Assembly: GCA_038109305.1 (NCBI GenBank)
Contig: JAYNIR010000011.1
Coordinates: 1 to 64,000, forward strand
Origin: UBA1479 sp038109305
Lineage (GTDB): Bacteria > Pseudomonadota > Alphaproteobacteria > Rhodospirillales > Casp-alpha2
DNA: 64,000 bases
Reading direction: 5' to 3'
Positions 44,804 to 54,637 of the stretch are shown in pieces. A program made the position numbers and the translations under genes. Numbering within the stretch: position 1 is the stretch's first letter; every line of letters starts with the position of its first letter. The notes under the pieces are model-generated. The model ran no database searches and was not told the origin of the DNA. It worked only from the letters and a program-made list of their open reading frames with translations.

Positions 44804-45910
44804 TCAGGGGTTGGGGCGGAACCAATCGACGGGTTTGAGCCGGAACAACTTCAGTGGCCCGAGCGACACGGTCCGGTCCTGCACCGTCAAGGGCGCTTCC
44901 AGGTGCTTGGGCCCGCCCGCCGGGCCACGCGCCAAAACGCCGAGGACGACCTGGATGGATGCGGCGGCGTCCCGGTCGATGACGCTGGCCGTGCGGAATG
45001 CCTCGACCGTCTCCGCATAACCGGTGATCTTCGCGAAGAACGCGCCGATGGGCTGGCCGTCCCGGTCAATGGTGGCCGTGCCCTCCCCCGCAAGGTTCAA
45101 GGGCCCGTAACTGAGGCCGAAGGATTTGATTTCGAGCACGCCGCCCGCGTCCCGCCAGCCGAGCGCCGGGCCGGGCCACGGCGCTTTTGCAATCGGGCCG
45201 ACCAGAGAGAGGTCGAGCGTCAGGCGGCCGATCTCGCTACCCATGATTTGCGCGAGCGGATTCTGTTTCGCTTCTTCTTCCGGGAGCGCCAAACCTGTCG
45301 TGTCGATGGAAAGCGGCCGGCGCGGCGGATCGGCGCGCAAATCTTCGGCGCGCGGAAGGTATTGGATCAGGAGTGCCCGGACGGAGACGGGCTCCGCTCC
45401 GCCGCGGGTGAGCGCGCCGCCGGTAAGCCACGCTTCCCACCGCTGGATGCCGCCCGAGGACGCTTCGGCCCAGCCTTCGAGCCCCGTGGCGGTGAGGGTC
45501 AGGGGGGTGGCGTCGACGGCGCCGGCGAACACGTGCCGTCCCGGAGCCCGCCATTTGATCCGCGCGAGCGACCAGGGCGGCGCGGCAAGCACCAGATCGG
45601 GCGCGGTCCACGAGACGCGACTATCGCCGACGCGGGTGATGACCGGCTCGGCAATCTTGAGTTCGATGGTGAACGGAAAGCCGCCCGTGGCGATGCCGCC
45701 GTGGGTGATCTCGAGCCCCTCGGCGCGGCGGGCCTCGGTCCATTCCACGACACGCCGTTCGACCGATGCGGCAACGATGAACCAGAACGCGATGTAGCCG
45801 AGGATCAGCACCAGCGTCATGACCACCGCCGCGCGGCGGATGGACCGCGCTTTCGGCCGGGCGCGGCGGGCGAAGGATTTCAGGGCAGCCTGTAGCTCAA
45901 TCTCTCCCAT
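44804..45910 (-). CDS. DUF2125-family membrane-anchored protein
   Basis: 368 residues from MGEIELQAALKSFARRARPK; one N-terminal transmembrane helix (VVMTLVLILGYIAFWFIVAA), then a beta-rich periplasmic domain with ITHGGIATGGFPFTIELKIA, the DUF2125 hallmark. The start at 45910 is supported by family length; the frame runs to 45973. Divergent from chaC, 61 bp between starts. Function unknown. Confidence 0.83.
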   Translation of the reverse strand: MGEIELQAALKSFARRARPKARSIRRAAVVMTLVLILGYIAFWFIVAASVERRVVEWTEARRAEGLEITHGGIATGGFPFTIELKIAEPVITRVGDSRVSWTAPDLVLAAPPWSLARIKWRAPGRHVFAGAVDATPLTLTATGLEGWAEASSGGIQRWEAWLTGGALTRGGAEPVSVRALLIQYLPRAEDLRADPPRRPLSIDTTGLALPEEEAKQNPLAQIMGSEIGRLTLDLSLVGPIAKAPWPGPALGWRDAGGVLEIKSFGLSYGPLNLAGEGTATIDRDGQPIGAFFAKITGYAETVEAFRTASVIDRDAAASIQVVLGVLARGPAGGPKHLEAPLTVQDRTVSLGPLKLFRLKPVDWFRPNP

Positions 45911-45971
45911 GCCTTTCTTATAGGCGCATTGCGGGCGTTGCCGAAAGGGGCACAGCGCGGGAGAATGCCGC

Positions 45972-46649
45972 ATGGCCGATCAACCCCACACGCCGGATGC
46001 CATTACACCGGATTGCAGACCTATCAACCCGGACAGGCCGGAACCGCCACCCCCGCTCGGGGACGTGGCGGAACCCGATGGCGACATCTGGTTTTTCGCC
46101 TACGGCTCGCTGATGTGGGACCGGGGGCAAATCCCCCACACCGCCGCCCTTCCCGCCCGGCTATGGGGATATCACCGCGCCCTTTGCATTATGTCTTATT
46201 TCTATCGGGGGACGGAGGCCCAGCCGGGCCTTGTCTTGGGCCTCGACCGGGGCGGCTCGACGCGCGGCATCGCCTTCCGCATCGCGGCACAGGGCAAAGC
46301 GCAGGTGATGGCGGATTTGAAAGCGCGCGAAACGTCGGTCAACGAATACCATCTGAGGTGGCTGAGGGTGCGGATCGAGACTGACGCGAGTGACGGAGAA
46401 AAAAAGGCCAGCCGCAAGGTCATCGCGGGCGCCTATGTGATTAACCGCGATGGCCGGCACTACGCGGGGAAGCTCTCGTTCGACGACAAAGTCCGCATGG
46501 TCGCCCAAGGCCACGGCGACCGGGGCGCCTGCCTCGATTACCTTTGCAATACGGTGGCGCACTTGCAGGAAATGGGAATCAAAGAGCGGGAATTGGAGCG
46601 GGTGTTGGCGGGGTTCGTTTATGACCCGGAGCCCCCTAATGTTTACTAG
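45972..46649 (+). CDS. Glutathione-specific gamma-glutamylcyclotransferase-like protein (ChaC family)
   Basis: 225 residues. The substrate loop YGSL appears in DIWFFAYGSLMWDRGQIPHT; RGTEAQPGLVLGLDRGGST and a catalytic Glu in the region ARETSVNEYHLRWL match ChaC enzymes, which cleave glutathione to 5-oxoproline and Cys-Gly. A 36-residue Pro/Asp-rich leader precedes the domain. GGGAG lies upstream of the ATG. Confidence 0.86.
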   Translation: MADQPHTPDAITPDCRPINPDRPEPPPPLGDVAEPDGDIWFFAYGSLMWDRGQIPHTAALPARLWGYHRALCIMSYFYRGTEAQPGLVLGLDRGGSTRGIAFRIAAQGKAQVMADLKARETSVNEYHLRWLRVRIETDASDGEKKASRKVIAGAYVINRDGRHYAGKLSFDDKVRMVAQGHGDRGACLDYLCNTVAHLQEMGIKERELERVLAGFVYDPEPPNVY

Positions 46650-46663
46650 GTCCATATAGCGGC

Positions 46664-47008
46664 CTACTCTAGGAAGGTTTGCGCCCTTGGACGAATATCT
46701 GCGATCTCTTGCCTGATGCTCCAAAACATCTCGGCAAGATATTCAACAAGCAATCGGAGCGCCTCACGAAACACCTCATGGCGAACGGCTTCGTCCAACC
46801 CAGATCACCTAATCTGCCCTTCGTCGGTCACCCAGGGTGAATCCCATAGGTCAGCACCAGCCGACTGGGAAAACATGAGTTCGTTATCAATCTGCACAAA
46901 CACATGATCTCGCGTGAACAATTGTCCAGGTGGTTCATGCATTTCGCATAACATTTCGAGCATCTCACCACGCGCTATATCAATGGCGTGTTTCACTCGG
47001 CGAAGCAT
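46664..47008 (-). pseudogene. Unidentified small gene split by TGA, low-GC relic
   Basis: Frame from ATG 47008 (GAAGG upstream): VKHAIDIARGEMLEMLCEMH and QLFTRDHVFVQIDNELMFSQ run to TGA 46805. It continues in frame as SGLDEAVRHEVFREALRLLV and ends at TAG 46664. GC is clearly below the neighbours. Another ORF-like fragment in an overlapping frame lies just upstream. No family recognised; transferred DNA is likely. Confidence 0.55.
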
Positions 47009-47138
47009 AAAGGACCTTCACGTCATAAGACTCGATCTGAAGCTGCCTGCAGAGCTCCTCCACGGGGCAATCGTTGCACGTTTGTCCTTAATCATGTTCG
47101 TCAAGGTATAACGTCCCCAACTGATAGACATCGGAGGA

Positions 47139-47417
47139 CTACAATGCCGGAAGCGCAGCTTGAAAGGGTTGGCAATTTCGTAGAACCCTTAAAAAGGTCG
47201 AACTTTGGCAAGAGATACCAGGGGCTTGGGCAATGATGGAGAAAGCCCGTTCTCTGACCGCGTTGAAGCCGCCCCGAAACTTTACGAGCCAGCGCGTTCC
47301 ATCAGTGTCTTCGCCGGTCCAAAAGCGAGGGAAATTAGAGGGTGGATGCCATAACCACCCTTGTGGCGAGAGATGCGATGGGAACGATCGCGACAGGGGA
47401 AAGTCTAAATTAGGCAC
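47139..47417 (-). pseudogene. Unidentified truncated coding fragment in the same low-GC patch
   Basis: The GTG-started frame contains GWLWHPPSNFPRFWTGEDTD and RERAFSIIAQAPGISCQSST, which reads like protein rather than shadow sequence. It then appears to lose frame after QSSTFL near 47190 and ends at 47139. Its context (46650-47515, 866 bp, low GC, no intact gene) marks a decayed insertion between chaC and nrdJ. I cannot name the family. Confidence 0.45.
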
Positions 47418-47515
47418 GGCAGCTTGTTACCCGTTCGATGCCAAATCTTATAAGACCGTACTTTAAGACGAATCCGGAGAGCGCGGCAAATTCGGGTGGG
47501 CCCATTGCCCGCTAC

Positions 47516-49876
47516 TCACCCACACTTACTATACCCACACGACGTGCAGGTATCGCAGCCTTCCTGGCGGATGAGCGACGCCTGCGCGCATTTCGGGCAC
47601 TGGCGGAAGAAAGCAGCGCCGAGGCGTCCACCCTCGCCGCCGGCTTTGCCGTCGGTGCCGATGGCGGCGACGGCGTGGCGGGCCTCGGCGGCATCTGAGT
47701 CCGCATTGGGGTTCGGCAGAAAGCCCGATTGGATCATGTGCTGTTCGATCACCCCGCCTATGGCGGCCAGCAACGACGGCACGTAGCGGCTGCCCATCCA
47801 CTGCCCGCCGCGCGGGTCGAACACGGCCTTGAGCTCTTCGACCACGAAGCTGACATCGCCGCCGCGGCGGAACACCGCCGAGATCATCCGGGTCAGCGCC
47901 ACGGTCCAGGCGTAGTGTTCGGTGTTTTTCGAGTTGATGAAAATTTCGAAGGGGCGGATGCGGCCCTGGTCGTCGATCACATCGTTGATGGTGATGTAGA
48001 TCGCATGGTCGCTTTCGGGCCAGCGGACTTTGTAGGTCTTGCCCTCGAGTTCGCCCGGCCGGTCGAGCGGCCGGAACATGCGGACGACGGCGCCGCTGTC
48101 GCCTTCGTCGCGCGGGCGGGCGGTTTTGGTCGCCGGTTCTAGCGGCAGTTCGGACTGCGCTGTTTCGGCCTCGGGCTTTTTCACTTCCAGCACCGCGCCC
48201 GTCACGTCGTTGGGCCGGTAGGTCGTGCAGCCTTTGCAGCCCAGGTCATAGGCCTGCATGTAGACGTCCTTGAAGTCTTCGAACGAAATACTTTCGGGGA
48301 CGTTGATGGTTTTGGAGATCGATGAATCGATATACTTCTGTACGGCGGCCTGCATGACCAGATGGTCATTGGGGCTGAGACCCTGGGCGTCGACGAAGGC
48401 GTCGGTCAGGGGGGCGTCCGGCCCATAAAGGCGTTTGTAAAGCCGGTAGGCATAATCGGAAACTTCTTCTTCCCGCCGCTTGCCGTCGGGCATGAGGACG
48501 TGCCGCGTGTATTTGAAGCTGAACACCGGCTCCAACCCGGACGACACGTTATCGGCGAAGAGCGAAATGGTGCCCGTGGGCGCAACGGAGGTGAGCAGCG
48601 CGTTGCGGATGCCGTGGGTGCGGATCGCATCCTTCACGTCCTGATCCAGCGTCTGCACATGTTCGCCGGCCAGATACGGCTCCGTATCGAACAGCGGGAA
48701 CGCACCCTTTTCTCTCGCCAGATCAACCGACGCCAGATAGGCCGAGCGCTGAATGGCGCGAAGCCAGCTTTCCGTCAGCTTCACCGCCTTGGCGCCGCCG
48801 TACCGCGCCCCACACATGATCAGCGCGTCGGCCAGGCCGGTGACGCCCAAGCCGATGCGGCGCTTCGCCTGCGCCTCGTGGCGCTGTTGTTTCAGCGGGA
48901 AGTTGGAGACGTCGACGACGTTGTCCATCATGCGGACGGCCGTCCGCACCAATTGATCCAATTTGTCCGCCGCGATGCCCGCGTCGTCGGTGAACGGTTG
49001 GTCGACCAGCCGCGCTAGATTGACCGAGCCCAGCAGGCACGCGCCATAGGGCGGCAGCGGCTGTTCGCCGCAAGGGTTGGTGGCGTGGATGGTCTCGGCG
49101 TAATGCAGGTTGTTGCGGGTGTTGATGCGGTCGATGAAGATCACGCCCGGTTCCGCATAGGCATAGGTGCCATGCATGATCTTGTCCCACAGTTCGCGGG
49201 CGGGGAGCGATTTAAAGATCTCGCCATTGAAGACCAAGTCCCACCCGGCGTCTTCCTTGACCGCCTGCATGAAGGCATCGGTCACCAGCACCGATAGGTT
49301 GAACATCCGAAGCCGGCCCGGTTCACGCTTGGCCTCGATAAAATCGATGACGTCCGGATGATCGCAGCGCATAGTCGCCATCATGGCGCCCCGACGCGAT
49401 CCTGCCGACATGATGGTGCGGCACATGCTATCCCACACATCCATGAACGAGAGCGGGCCGGAGGCGTCGGCCCCCACGCCCTTCACCAAGGCACCCTTGG
49501 GCCGGAGGGTGGAGAAGTCATAGCCGATGCCGCCGCCCTGCTGCATGGTGAGCGCGGCTTCTTTCAGGTTGTCGAAGATGCCCGACATGTCGTCGGGGAT
49601 TTCGCCCATGACGAAACAGTTGAAGAGCGTCACCGAGCGCTTGGTCCCGGCGCCCGAGATGATCCGCCCGGCGGGCAGGAATTTATAATCGCGGAGCGCT
49701 TCCATAAATTCGGGCTGCCAGTGGGCGGGATCGGCCTCGCCGGCGGCCAGCGCGCCGGCGACGCGGGCCCAGGTGTCTTCAATCGTTTTGTCGACAGGGC
49801 GGCCGTCGGCGGATTTCAGACAGTATTTCATGTCCCAGATCTGCTGGGAAATAGCGGCGGCCGCGCTGGGCGTCAT
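47516..49876 (-). CDS. nrdJ: Adenosylcobalamin-dependent (class II) ribonucleotide reductase
   Basis: About 786 residues; makes deoxynucleotides under oxic and anoxic conditions using B12. Landmarks: GRIISGAGTKRSVTLFNCFV, MQQGGGIGYDFSTLRPKGAL, NPCGEQPLPPYGACLLGSVN (the catalytic Cys region), SVAPTGTISLFADNVSSGLE and a Cys-rich zinc-ribbon tail CPKCAQASLIRQEGCDTCTS. The N-terminus is uncertain: MTPSAAAAISQQIWDMKYCL at 49876 is the best match, while the frame runs to 50059. No nrdAB is nearby. Confidence 0.92.
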   Translation of the reverse strand: MTPSAAAAISQQIWDMKYCLKSADGRPVDKTIEDTWARVAGALAAGEADPAHWQPEFMEALRDYKFLPAGRIISGAGTKRSVTLFNCFVMGEIPDDMSGIFDNLKEAALTMQQGGGIGYDFSTLRPKGALVKGVGADASGPLSFMDVWDSMCRTIMSAGSRRGAMMATMRCDHPDVIDFIEAKREPGRLRMFNLSVLVTDAFMQAVKEDAGWDLVFNGEIFKSLPARELWDKIMHGTYAYAEPGVIFIDRINTRNNLHYAETIHATNPCGEQPLPPYGACLLGSVNLARLVDQPFTDDAGIAADKLDQLVRTAVRMMDNVVDVSNFPLKQQRHEAQAKRRIGLGVTGLADALIMCGARYGGAKAVKLTESWLRAIQRSAYLASVDLAREKGAFPLFDTEPYLAGEHVQTLDQDVKDAIRTHGIRNALLTSVAPTGTISLFADNVSSGLEPVFSFKYTRHVLMPDGKRREEEVSDYAYRLYKRLYGPDAPLTDAFVDAQGLSPNDHLVMQAAVQKYIDSSISKTINVPESISFEDFKDVYMQAYDLGCKGCTTYRPNDVTGAVLEVKKPEAETAQSELPLEPATKTARPRDEGDSGAVVRMFRPLDRPGELEGKTYKVRWPESDHAIYITINDVIDDQGRIRPFEIFINSKNTEHYAWTVALTRMISAVFRRGGDVSFVVEELKAVFDPRGGQWMGSRYVPSLLAAIGGVIEQHMIQSGFLPNPNADSDAAEARHAVAAIGTDGKAGGEGGRLGAAFFRQCPKCAQASLIRQEGCDTCTSCGYSKCG

Positions 49877-50305
49877 CTGGGTCACGGTCTTAAGTCTCCG
49901 TTTCGCGGGCCGCCAGGGGGCGCGGCCGGCTGGGTAAATCGCAGGCGACGGGCGATCCGCGGAAGTCGGGTGCCGCTTGGTGGCAGCGTCGGCGTCGAAA
50001 GGCCCGGTACGCGTGGGATTTACGCCTTTTGACATACGGGATTCAATGGTGAATTTCAAGGTTTGTTCTATTTATGTTCCTGCCGTTCGGGGCTTGCCCA
50101 CAAGGTTATCCCCGCCCCCTAAAATGCGCCGCCGAGGGGCCGGCTGGCGCGGGGGCGGTTCTCCCCGTTTTTCACAAGACCCCGCCGCATAGACACAAAC
50201 CGCCCGGGAAAATCGGCGTCGGGCTCGGCGGACTTGTCACCCCGAAGGCGCCAGACCTAAGATGCGGTAACGACAGCAAGAAATTCCCCGCCGGAGTACG
50301 CCCAC
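49877..50305. other. Gene-poor gap between nrdJ and the PhyH gene
   Basis: 429 bp holding the divergent promoters. It may include up to 61 extra N-terminal codons of nrdJ. A TTGCCCACAAGGTTATCCCC segment (50092-50111) resembles DnaA-box halves in opposite orientation, which is of interest beside a ribonucleotide reductase gene. No cobalamin-riboswitch-like structure was recognised by eye. No other gene seen. Confidence 0.5.
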
Positions 50306-51160
50306 ATGCCTAAACTTTTGACCGAAGACCAGGTCGAACAATTCAAACGCGACGGTTATGTCGCGCCGGTGCCGGTGTTCAGCCGCGATCAGGCCGCCCA
50401 TTACCGCAAGCGGTTTGAGGAATACGAGGCCGCCAACAACGGCTGGTACGAACTGTCCAAGGGGCAGAAGCTTTACCTGCTGCAGACCTGGGTCAAGGAG
50501 ATGGCGTCGAACCCGAAAGTCCTGGACGCGGTCGAGGATATTCTGGGACCGAACCTGTTTGTTTGGGGGTGTTCCTTGTTCGTCAAGGACGCGCGCGATC
50601 CGGGTTTCGTTTCGTGGCATCAGGACGCGACCTATTGGGGTCTGGACAAGCCAGACGTGCTGACCGCGTGGTTCGCGCTGTCGCTTGCGACGGTGGAATC
50701 CGGCTGCATGAAGATCGTCCCCGGCAGTCACAAGTGGAACCAGCTTGAACATCGCGACACGCTGGACAAGCACAACCTGTTGACCCGCGGCCAGGAACTG
50801 GCGGTCGACGTCAATGAAGACGACGCCGTCTACATGCCGCTGCAGCCCGGCGAAATGTCTCTGCACCACGTGTTGCTAGCGCATGCATCGACCCCCAACA
50901 CGACCGACGACCGGCGCATCGGGTTGGCCGTCCGGTTCACGGCGCCGCATGTAAAACAGGCCAATGCGGACGGAGATTCCGCATGGCTGGTCCGCGGCCA
51001 GGACGATTACGGACACTTCCTGCACGAAACCCCGCCGGATGCGGACATGTCTGACGCGGCCCTGGCCGAACACCACCGCATCATGAAGCTGCGCCAGGGG
51101 GTTCTTTATAAAGGTGTCGGCGGCAAGCCGGCGCACACCGAACTGCTGAACCAGAACTAA
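50306..51160 (+). CDS. Phytanoyl-CoA dioxygenase (PhyH) family protein
   Basis: 284 residues. Fe(II)/2-oxoglutarate oxygenase: HxD in FVSWHQDATYWGLDKPDVLT, distal His in MSLHHVLLAHASTPN, followed by a conserved Arg in RRIGLAVRFT. N-terminal LTEDQVEQFKRDGYVAPVPV is typical of PhyH. The substrate is unknown. It is followed on the same strand by a CoA transferase and an acyl-CoA dehydrogenase, hinting at lipid or organic-acid degradation. Confidence 0.86.
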   Translation: MPKLLTEDQVEQFKRDGYVAPVPVFSRDQAAHYRKRFEEYEAANNGWYELSKGQKLYLLQTWVKEMASNPKVLDAVEDILGPNLFVWGCSLFVKDARDPGFVSWHQDATYWGLDKPDVLTAWFALSLATVESGCMKIVPGSHKWNQLEHRDTLDKHNLLTRGQELAVDVNEDDAVYMPLQPGEMSLHHVLLAHASTPNTTDDRRIGLAVRFTAPHVKQANADGDSAWLVRGQDDYGHFLHETPPDADMSDAALAEHHRIMKLRQGVLYKGVGGKPAHTELLNQN

Positions 51161-51236
51161 TCTTCCGGACTTAACCTGGGCGGCGGGCCGGGGTAGATTG
51201 ATTGCCCTATTCATTCGCAACCATTCAGGCCCGACC

Positions 51237-52466
51237 ATGACCAAAGCGCTCGCCGGCCCCCTCGACGGTGTCCGAATCCTCGACATGACCCGCATCCTCG
51301 CCGGCCCCACCTGCGCCCAATTGCTGGGCGATCTGGGCGCCGACGTCATCAAGATCGAACGCCCCGGCATGGGCGACGACACTCGCACCTGGGGCCCGCC
51401 ATTTTTGACCGGGGCCGACGGCGAACCGACGCGGGAAAGCGCCTATTACCTGGCGGTCAACCGCAACAAGCGGTCGGTCACCATCGACTTTTCCCGGCCC
51501 AAGGGCGTGGCGCTGGTCAAACAACTTTTGAAGAAATGCGATGTGCTGGCCCATAATCTGAAAGTCGGCGCGCTGGAAAAATACGGGCTCGGGTACGAAC
51601 AGATCAAAGATGAATTCCCGAACGTGGTCTATTGCGCAATTTCGGGATTCGGGCGGACGGGACCTTATGCGAACCGGCCGGGGTATGACGCGCTGGCCCA
51701 GGCCATGGGCGGGATCATGTCTTTGACCGGCGACCCGGCGGGCGAGCCGGTGCGCGTCGGCGTCGGCATTTCCGACATCATGTGCGGCATGTATGCGTCT
51801 TCCGCCATCCTGGCGGCGCTGCGCTACCGGGACAAAACCGGCAAGGGGCAGCTGATCGACTTAGGTCTACTCGACACCACCGTCGCCTGGATGTCGAACG
51901 AGGCGCTGAACTACTTCACATCCGGCAAACTGCCGATCCGCCGCGGCAACCAGCACGCCAACATCGTGCCCTATCAGGTGTTCCCGACCAAGGACGGGTA
52001 CTTCTACCTGGCGGCCGGCAACGACGGACAGTTCAAGCGGTTTTGCGAATTTGCCGGCGCGCCGGAACTGGCGGCGGATCCACGTTACGCGACTAACCCC
52101 AAGCGGCTTGAAAACCGGGCGGAGATCGTCGCCAAGATCGAAAAACTGACGCCCGCGAAGACGACCCAGGAATGGATCGACGGGCTGAAGGAACGGAACG
52201 TCCCCGCCGCACCGGTCTATACGCTGGATCAGACCTTCACCGACCCGCAGATCATCAACCGGGAAATGAAGATCGAAATGGACGACGACCATGCAAAGGG
52301 CGGCAAGGTTTCGCTCCTCGGCAACCCGATCAAGCTTTCGGCAACGCCGGTTACCTACCGCCGGCCGCCGCCGACCCTGGGCCAGCACACGGACGAGGTG
52401 CTGAGGGAAATCTTGGACCTGGACGACTCGGCGCTGAGCGGGCTTCGCGACGACGGGCTGATTTAA
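51237..52466 (+). CDS. CaiB/BaiF-family CoA transferase
   Basis: 409 residues from MTKALAGPLDGVRILDMTRI. Class III CoA-transferase features: AGPTCAQLLGDLGADVIKIE, NRNKRSVTIDFSRPKGVALV, and the likely catalytic Asp in YANRPGYDALAQAMGG. It starts the adjacent pair with the acyl-CoA dehydrogenase (30 bp gap). The acid activated is not known. Confidence 0.9.
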   Translation: MTKALAGPLDGVRILDMTRILAGPTCAQLLGDLGADVIKIERPGMGDDTRTWGPPFLTGADGEPTRESAYYLAVNRNKRSVTIDFSRPKGVALVKQLLKKCDVLAHNLKVGALEKYGLGYEQIKDEFPNVVYCAISGFGRTGPYANRPGYDALAQAMGGIMSLTGDPAGEPVRVGVGISDIMCGMYASSAILAALRYRDKTGKGQLIDLGLLDTTVAWMSNEALNYFTSGKLPIRRGNQHANIVPYQVFPTKDGYFYLAAGNDGQFKRFCEFAGAPELAADPRYATNPKRLENRAEIVAKIEKLTPAKTTQEWIDGLKERNVPAAPVYTLDQTFTDPQIINREMKIEMDDDHAKGGKVSLLGNPIKLSATPVTYRRPPPTLGQHTDEVLREILDLDDSALSGLRDDGLI

Positions 52467-52496
52467 GCGCCATTACTTATAAAGAGAAACACGACC

Positions 52497-53702
52497 ATGT
52501 TTGACCTGACCGCCGACCAGAAGAAACTCCAGAAAGAGGCCCGGAAGCTTGCCGAGGGCAAGGTCGCCGCACGCGCCGCCGAGGTCGACCGGACCGAGGA
52601 ATATCCCTGGGACAACGTGAAGCTTCTGGTCGACGCCGGGTTCATGGGCATGACCATCCCGAAAAAATACGGCGGCCGGGGCGCGTCGTTTTTGGATGCG
52701 GTCATCGTCGTCGAGGAAATGGCCAAGTGCTGCGGCGTCACCGGGCGCATCGTGGTCGAAGCCAACATGGGCGCGATTTCAGCAGTCATGAAATACGGCA
52801 CGGAAGAACAGAAGAAGCTCGCGACCTCGCACGTTCTTGCCGGCGACAAGCCCGCCATCTGCATCACCGAACCGGGGGCTGGCAGCGCGGCGACGGAAAT
52901 GACCACCCGTGCCGATAAGGTCGGGGACAAATACGTCATCAACGGCAAGAAGCATTGGATCACCGGCGGCGGCGTGTCGAAGATGCACCTGATCTTCGCC
53001 CGCGTCTTTGAAGGCACCGAAGAAAAAGGCATCGGCGGGTTTCTCGCCGTGCGGAACGAACACCCCGGCCTGCAGGTCGGCACGCGGGAGCCCGCCATGG
53101 GCCTGCGCGGCATTCCCGAATGCGAAATGATTTTCGAAGATCTGGAAGTGCCGGAGCACATGGCGCTGATCCCGCCGCAAGGCATCAAGCGCGGCTTCGC
53201 GGGACTGATGACGGCCTATAACTCGCAGCGCGTGGGTGCGGGCACGGTGGCGCTCGGCATCGCCAAGGGGGCCTACGGCCGAGCGCTGGATTACGCCAAG
53301 AAGCGCGAACAGTTCGGCCGGCCCATCGCCGAGTTCCAGGGCCTGCAGTGGATGCTGGTCGACATGGCGACTAACATCACCGCCGCCGAAACGCTGATCT
53401 ACCGGGCGGCGGCCAGCGCCGAAACGGACGAAAGCGGGTTCCCCGACATGACGCTGGCGGCGCAGGCGAAAATCTTCACCTCGGAAATGGCGATCAAAGT
53501 CACGTCAGACGCGCTGCAGGTTTACGGCGCTGCCGGGTATTCGCGGAACAACCCGATGGAGCGCATGTACCGGGATGCTCGGATGTTCACAATCGGCGGC
53601 GGCACGGCGCAGGTGCTGCGCACCATGGTCGCAACCAAGATCCTCGACCGCAAACTGCCGCAGACCCGGGACGGATACCTTAAGCTCGCGGGAAAGGGCT
53701 GA
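52497..53702 (+). CDS. Acyl-CoA dehydrogenase
   Basis: 401 residues. FAD-dependent alpha,beta-dehydrogenation. Order: helical N-terminus, beta domain with PAICITEPGAGSAATEMTTR and GKKHWITGGGVSKMHLIF, then the C-terminal helices YNSQRVGAGTVALGIAKGAY and YGAAGYSRNNPMERMYRDAR (catalytic-loop region). Probably co-transcribed with the CoA transferase, acting on the CoA ester it forms. Confidence 0.92.
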   Translation: MFDLTADQKKLQKEARKLAEGKVAARAAEVDRTEEYPWDNVKLLVDAGFMGMTIPKKYGGRGASFLDAVIVVEEMAKCCGVTGRIVVEANMGAISAVMKYGTEEQKKLATSHVLAGDKPAICITEPGAGSAATEMTTRADKVGDKYVINGKKHWITGGGVSKMHLIFARVFEGTEEKGIGGFLAVRNEHPGLQVGTREPAMGLRGIPECEMIFEDLEVPEHMALIPPQGIKRGFAGLMTAYNSQRVGAGTVALGIAKGAYGRALDYAKKREQFGRPIAEFQGLQWMLVDMATNITAAETLIYRAAASAETDESGFPDMTLAAQAKIFTSEMAIKVTSDALQVYGAAGYSRNNPMERMYRDARMFTIGGGTAQVLRTMVATKILDRKLPQTRDGYLKLAGKG

Positions 53703-53874
53703 GACCCAAGCGGGCGTTCCCGGCGGGGTGACGGCCACCGCCGCGCGGTCTCCGACTTGTGATATCTTACTTGTGATTGGGCGCCCCCATTCCGGCCCGA
53801 TTTCGCGTTAGACTGCCGGGTCTAAGGAAAGACCCCGCAGCAACACAATGTTCAGGGAATTTTGGAGACGCATT

Positions 53875-54282
53875 ATGCCAGGCGAAAATGATGGTAAGAT
53901 TCAAAAGACCGAAGCCGAATGGCGCCAGCAGCTGACGCCGGAGCAGTTCAAGGTCACCCGCAAGGCCGGGACCGAGCGCGCGTTCACCGGCAAATATCAC
54001 GACTGCAAGGACAAAGGGACCTATCACTGCGTCTGCTGCGGGCAGCCGCTGTTTTCATCCAAAACCAAGTTCGACTCGGGCACCGGCTGGCCCAGCTTTT
54101 ACGCGCCGGTCGCGCCCGACGCGGTCGCCGAGCACGAGGATTATTCGTTCCTTATGCGCCGGGTCGAGGTCGTGTGCTCGAAATGCGATGCCCACCTGGG
54201 CCACGTCTTCCCCGACGGGCCGCAGCCGACGGGTCTGCGGTATTGCATGAACTCCGAATCACTGGATTTAAAGCAGGATTGA
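53875..54282 (+). CDS. msrB: Peptide-methionine (R)-S-oxide reductase
   Basis: 135 residues from ATG 53875, seven bases after GGAG; a start at 53848 is possible but adds FREFWRRI. Zinc Cys pairs are in YHCVCCGQPLF and VVCSKCDAHLGHVFPDG, and the catalytic Cys in GLRYCMNSESL. Repairs methionine-R-sulfoxide in proteins. The upstream gap (53703-53874) contains a direct repeat ACTTGTGAT (53755 and 53769). Confidence 0.94.
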   Translation: MPGENDGKIQKTEAEWRQQLTPEQFKVTRKAGTERAFTGKYHDCKDKGTYHCVCCGQPLFSSKTKFDSGTGWPSFYAPVAPDAVAEHEDYSFLMRRVEVVCSKCDAHLGHVFPDGPQPTGLRYCMNSESLDLKQD

Positions 54283-54329
54283 TTCGTCGGGCGGCTAGTG
54301 AGGGTCCGACGGTCAACCAGGTACGGAAA

Positions 54330-54557
54330 TTACTTTAGTGTCGGCGGCGGGGCTTGATGCTTCCATTCGAAGGTGTTCTTGGGCGGCTCCGTGACGGATT
54401 TCCACACATCGTCATATTGTGCCCACACTAAAACCGGCCAGGGCAATTCGCCGTAGGTCGGATGTTTCTCGTCGGGGCCGTTGTTGTCATATACCGTCGT
54501 TTTACCGTTTTCCTTTACGCCGACGGTGAGAAAAGCGTTGCGCAGGTGGATGGCCAA
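54330..54557 (-). CDS. Hypothetical small ORF, possibly the end of a truncated gene
   Basis: 75 codons with TTG as the only start, and sequence ELPWPVLVWAQYDDVWKSVT that looks protein-like. The frame opens only at an upstream TAA, so a truncated gene is as likely as an intact small one. It lies at the left edge of the decayed island 54300-56020. Confidence 0.4.
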   Translation of the reverse strand: MAIHLRNAFLTVGVKENGKTTVYDNNGPDEKHPTYGELPWPVLVWAQYDDVWKSVTEPPKNTFEWKHQAPPPTLK

Positions 54558-54637
54558 GATCGCGGAACGAAAAACACCATCTTAGAATTTTTTCGATCCT
54601 CTCAAAACAATATGGAATAGGGAAAATTCGATGTTAT

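Noticed and set aside
49877..50305. Cobalamin riboswitch before the B12-dependent nrdJ
   Set aside because: No B12-box-like segment or matching stems were recognised by eye; a covariance search (Rfam cobalamin model) would settle it.
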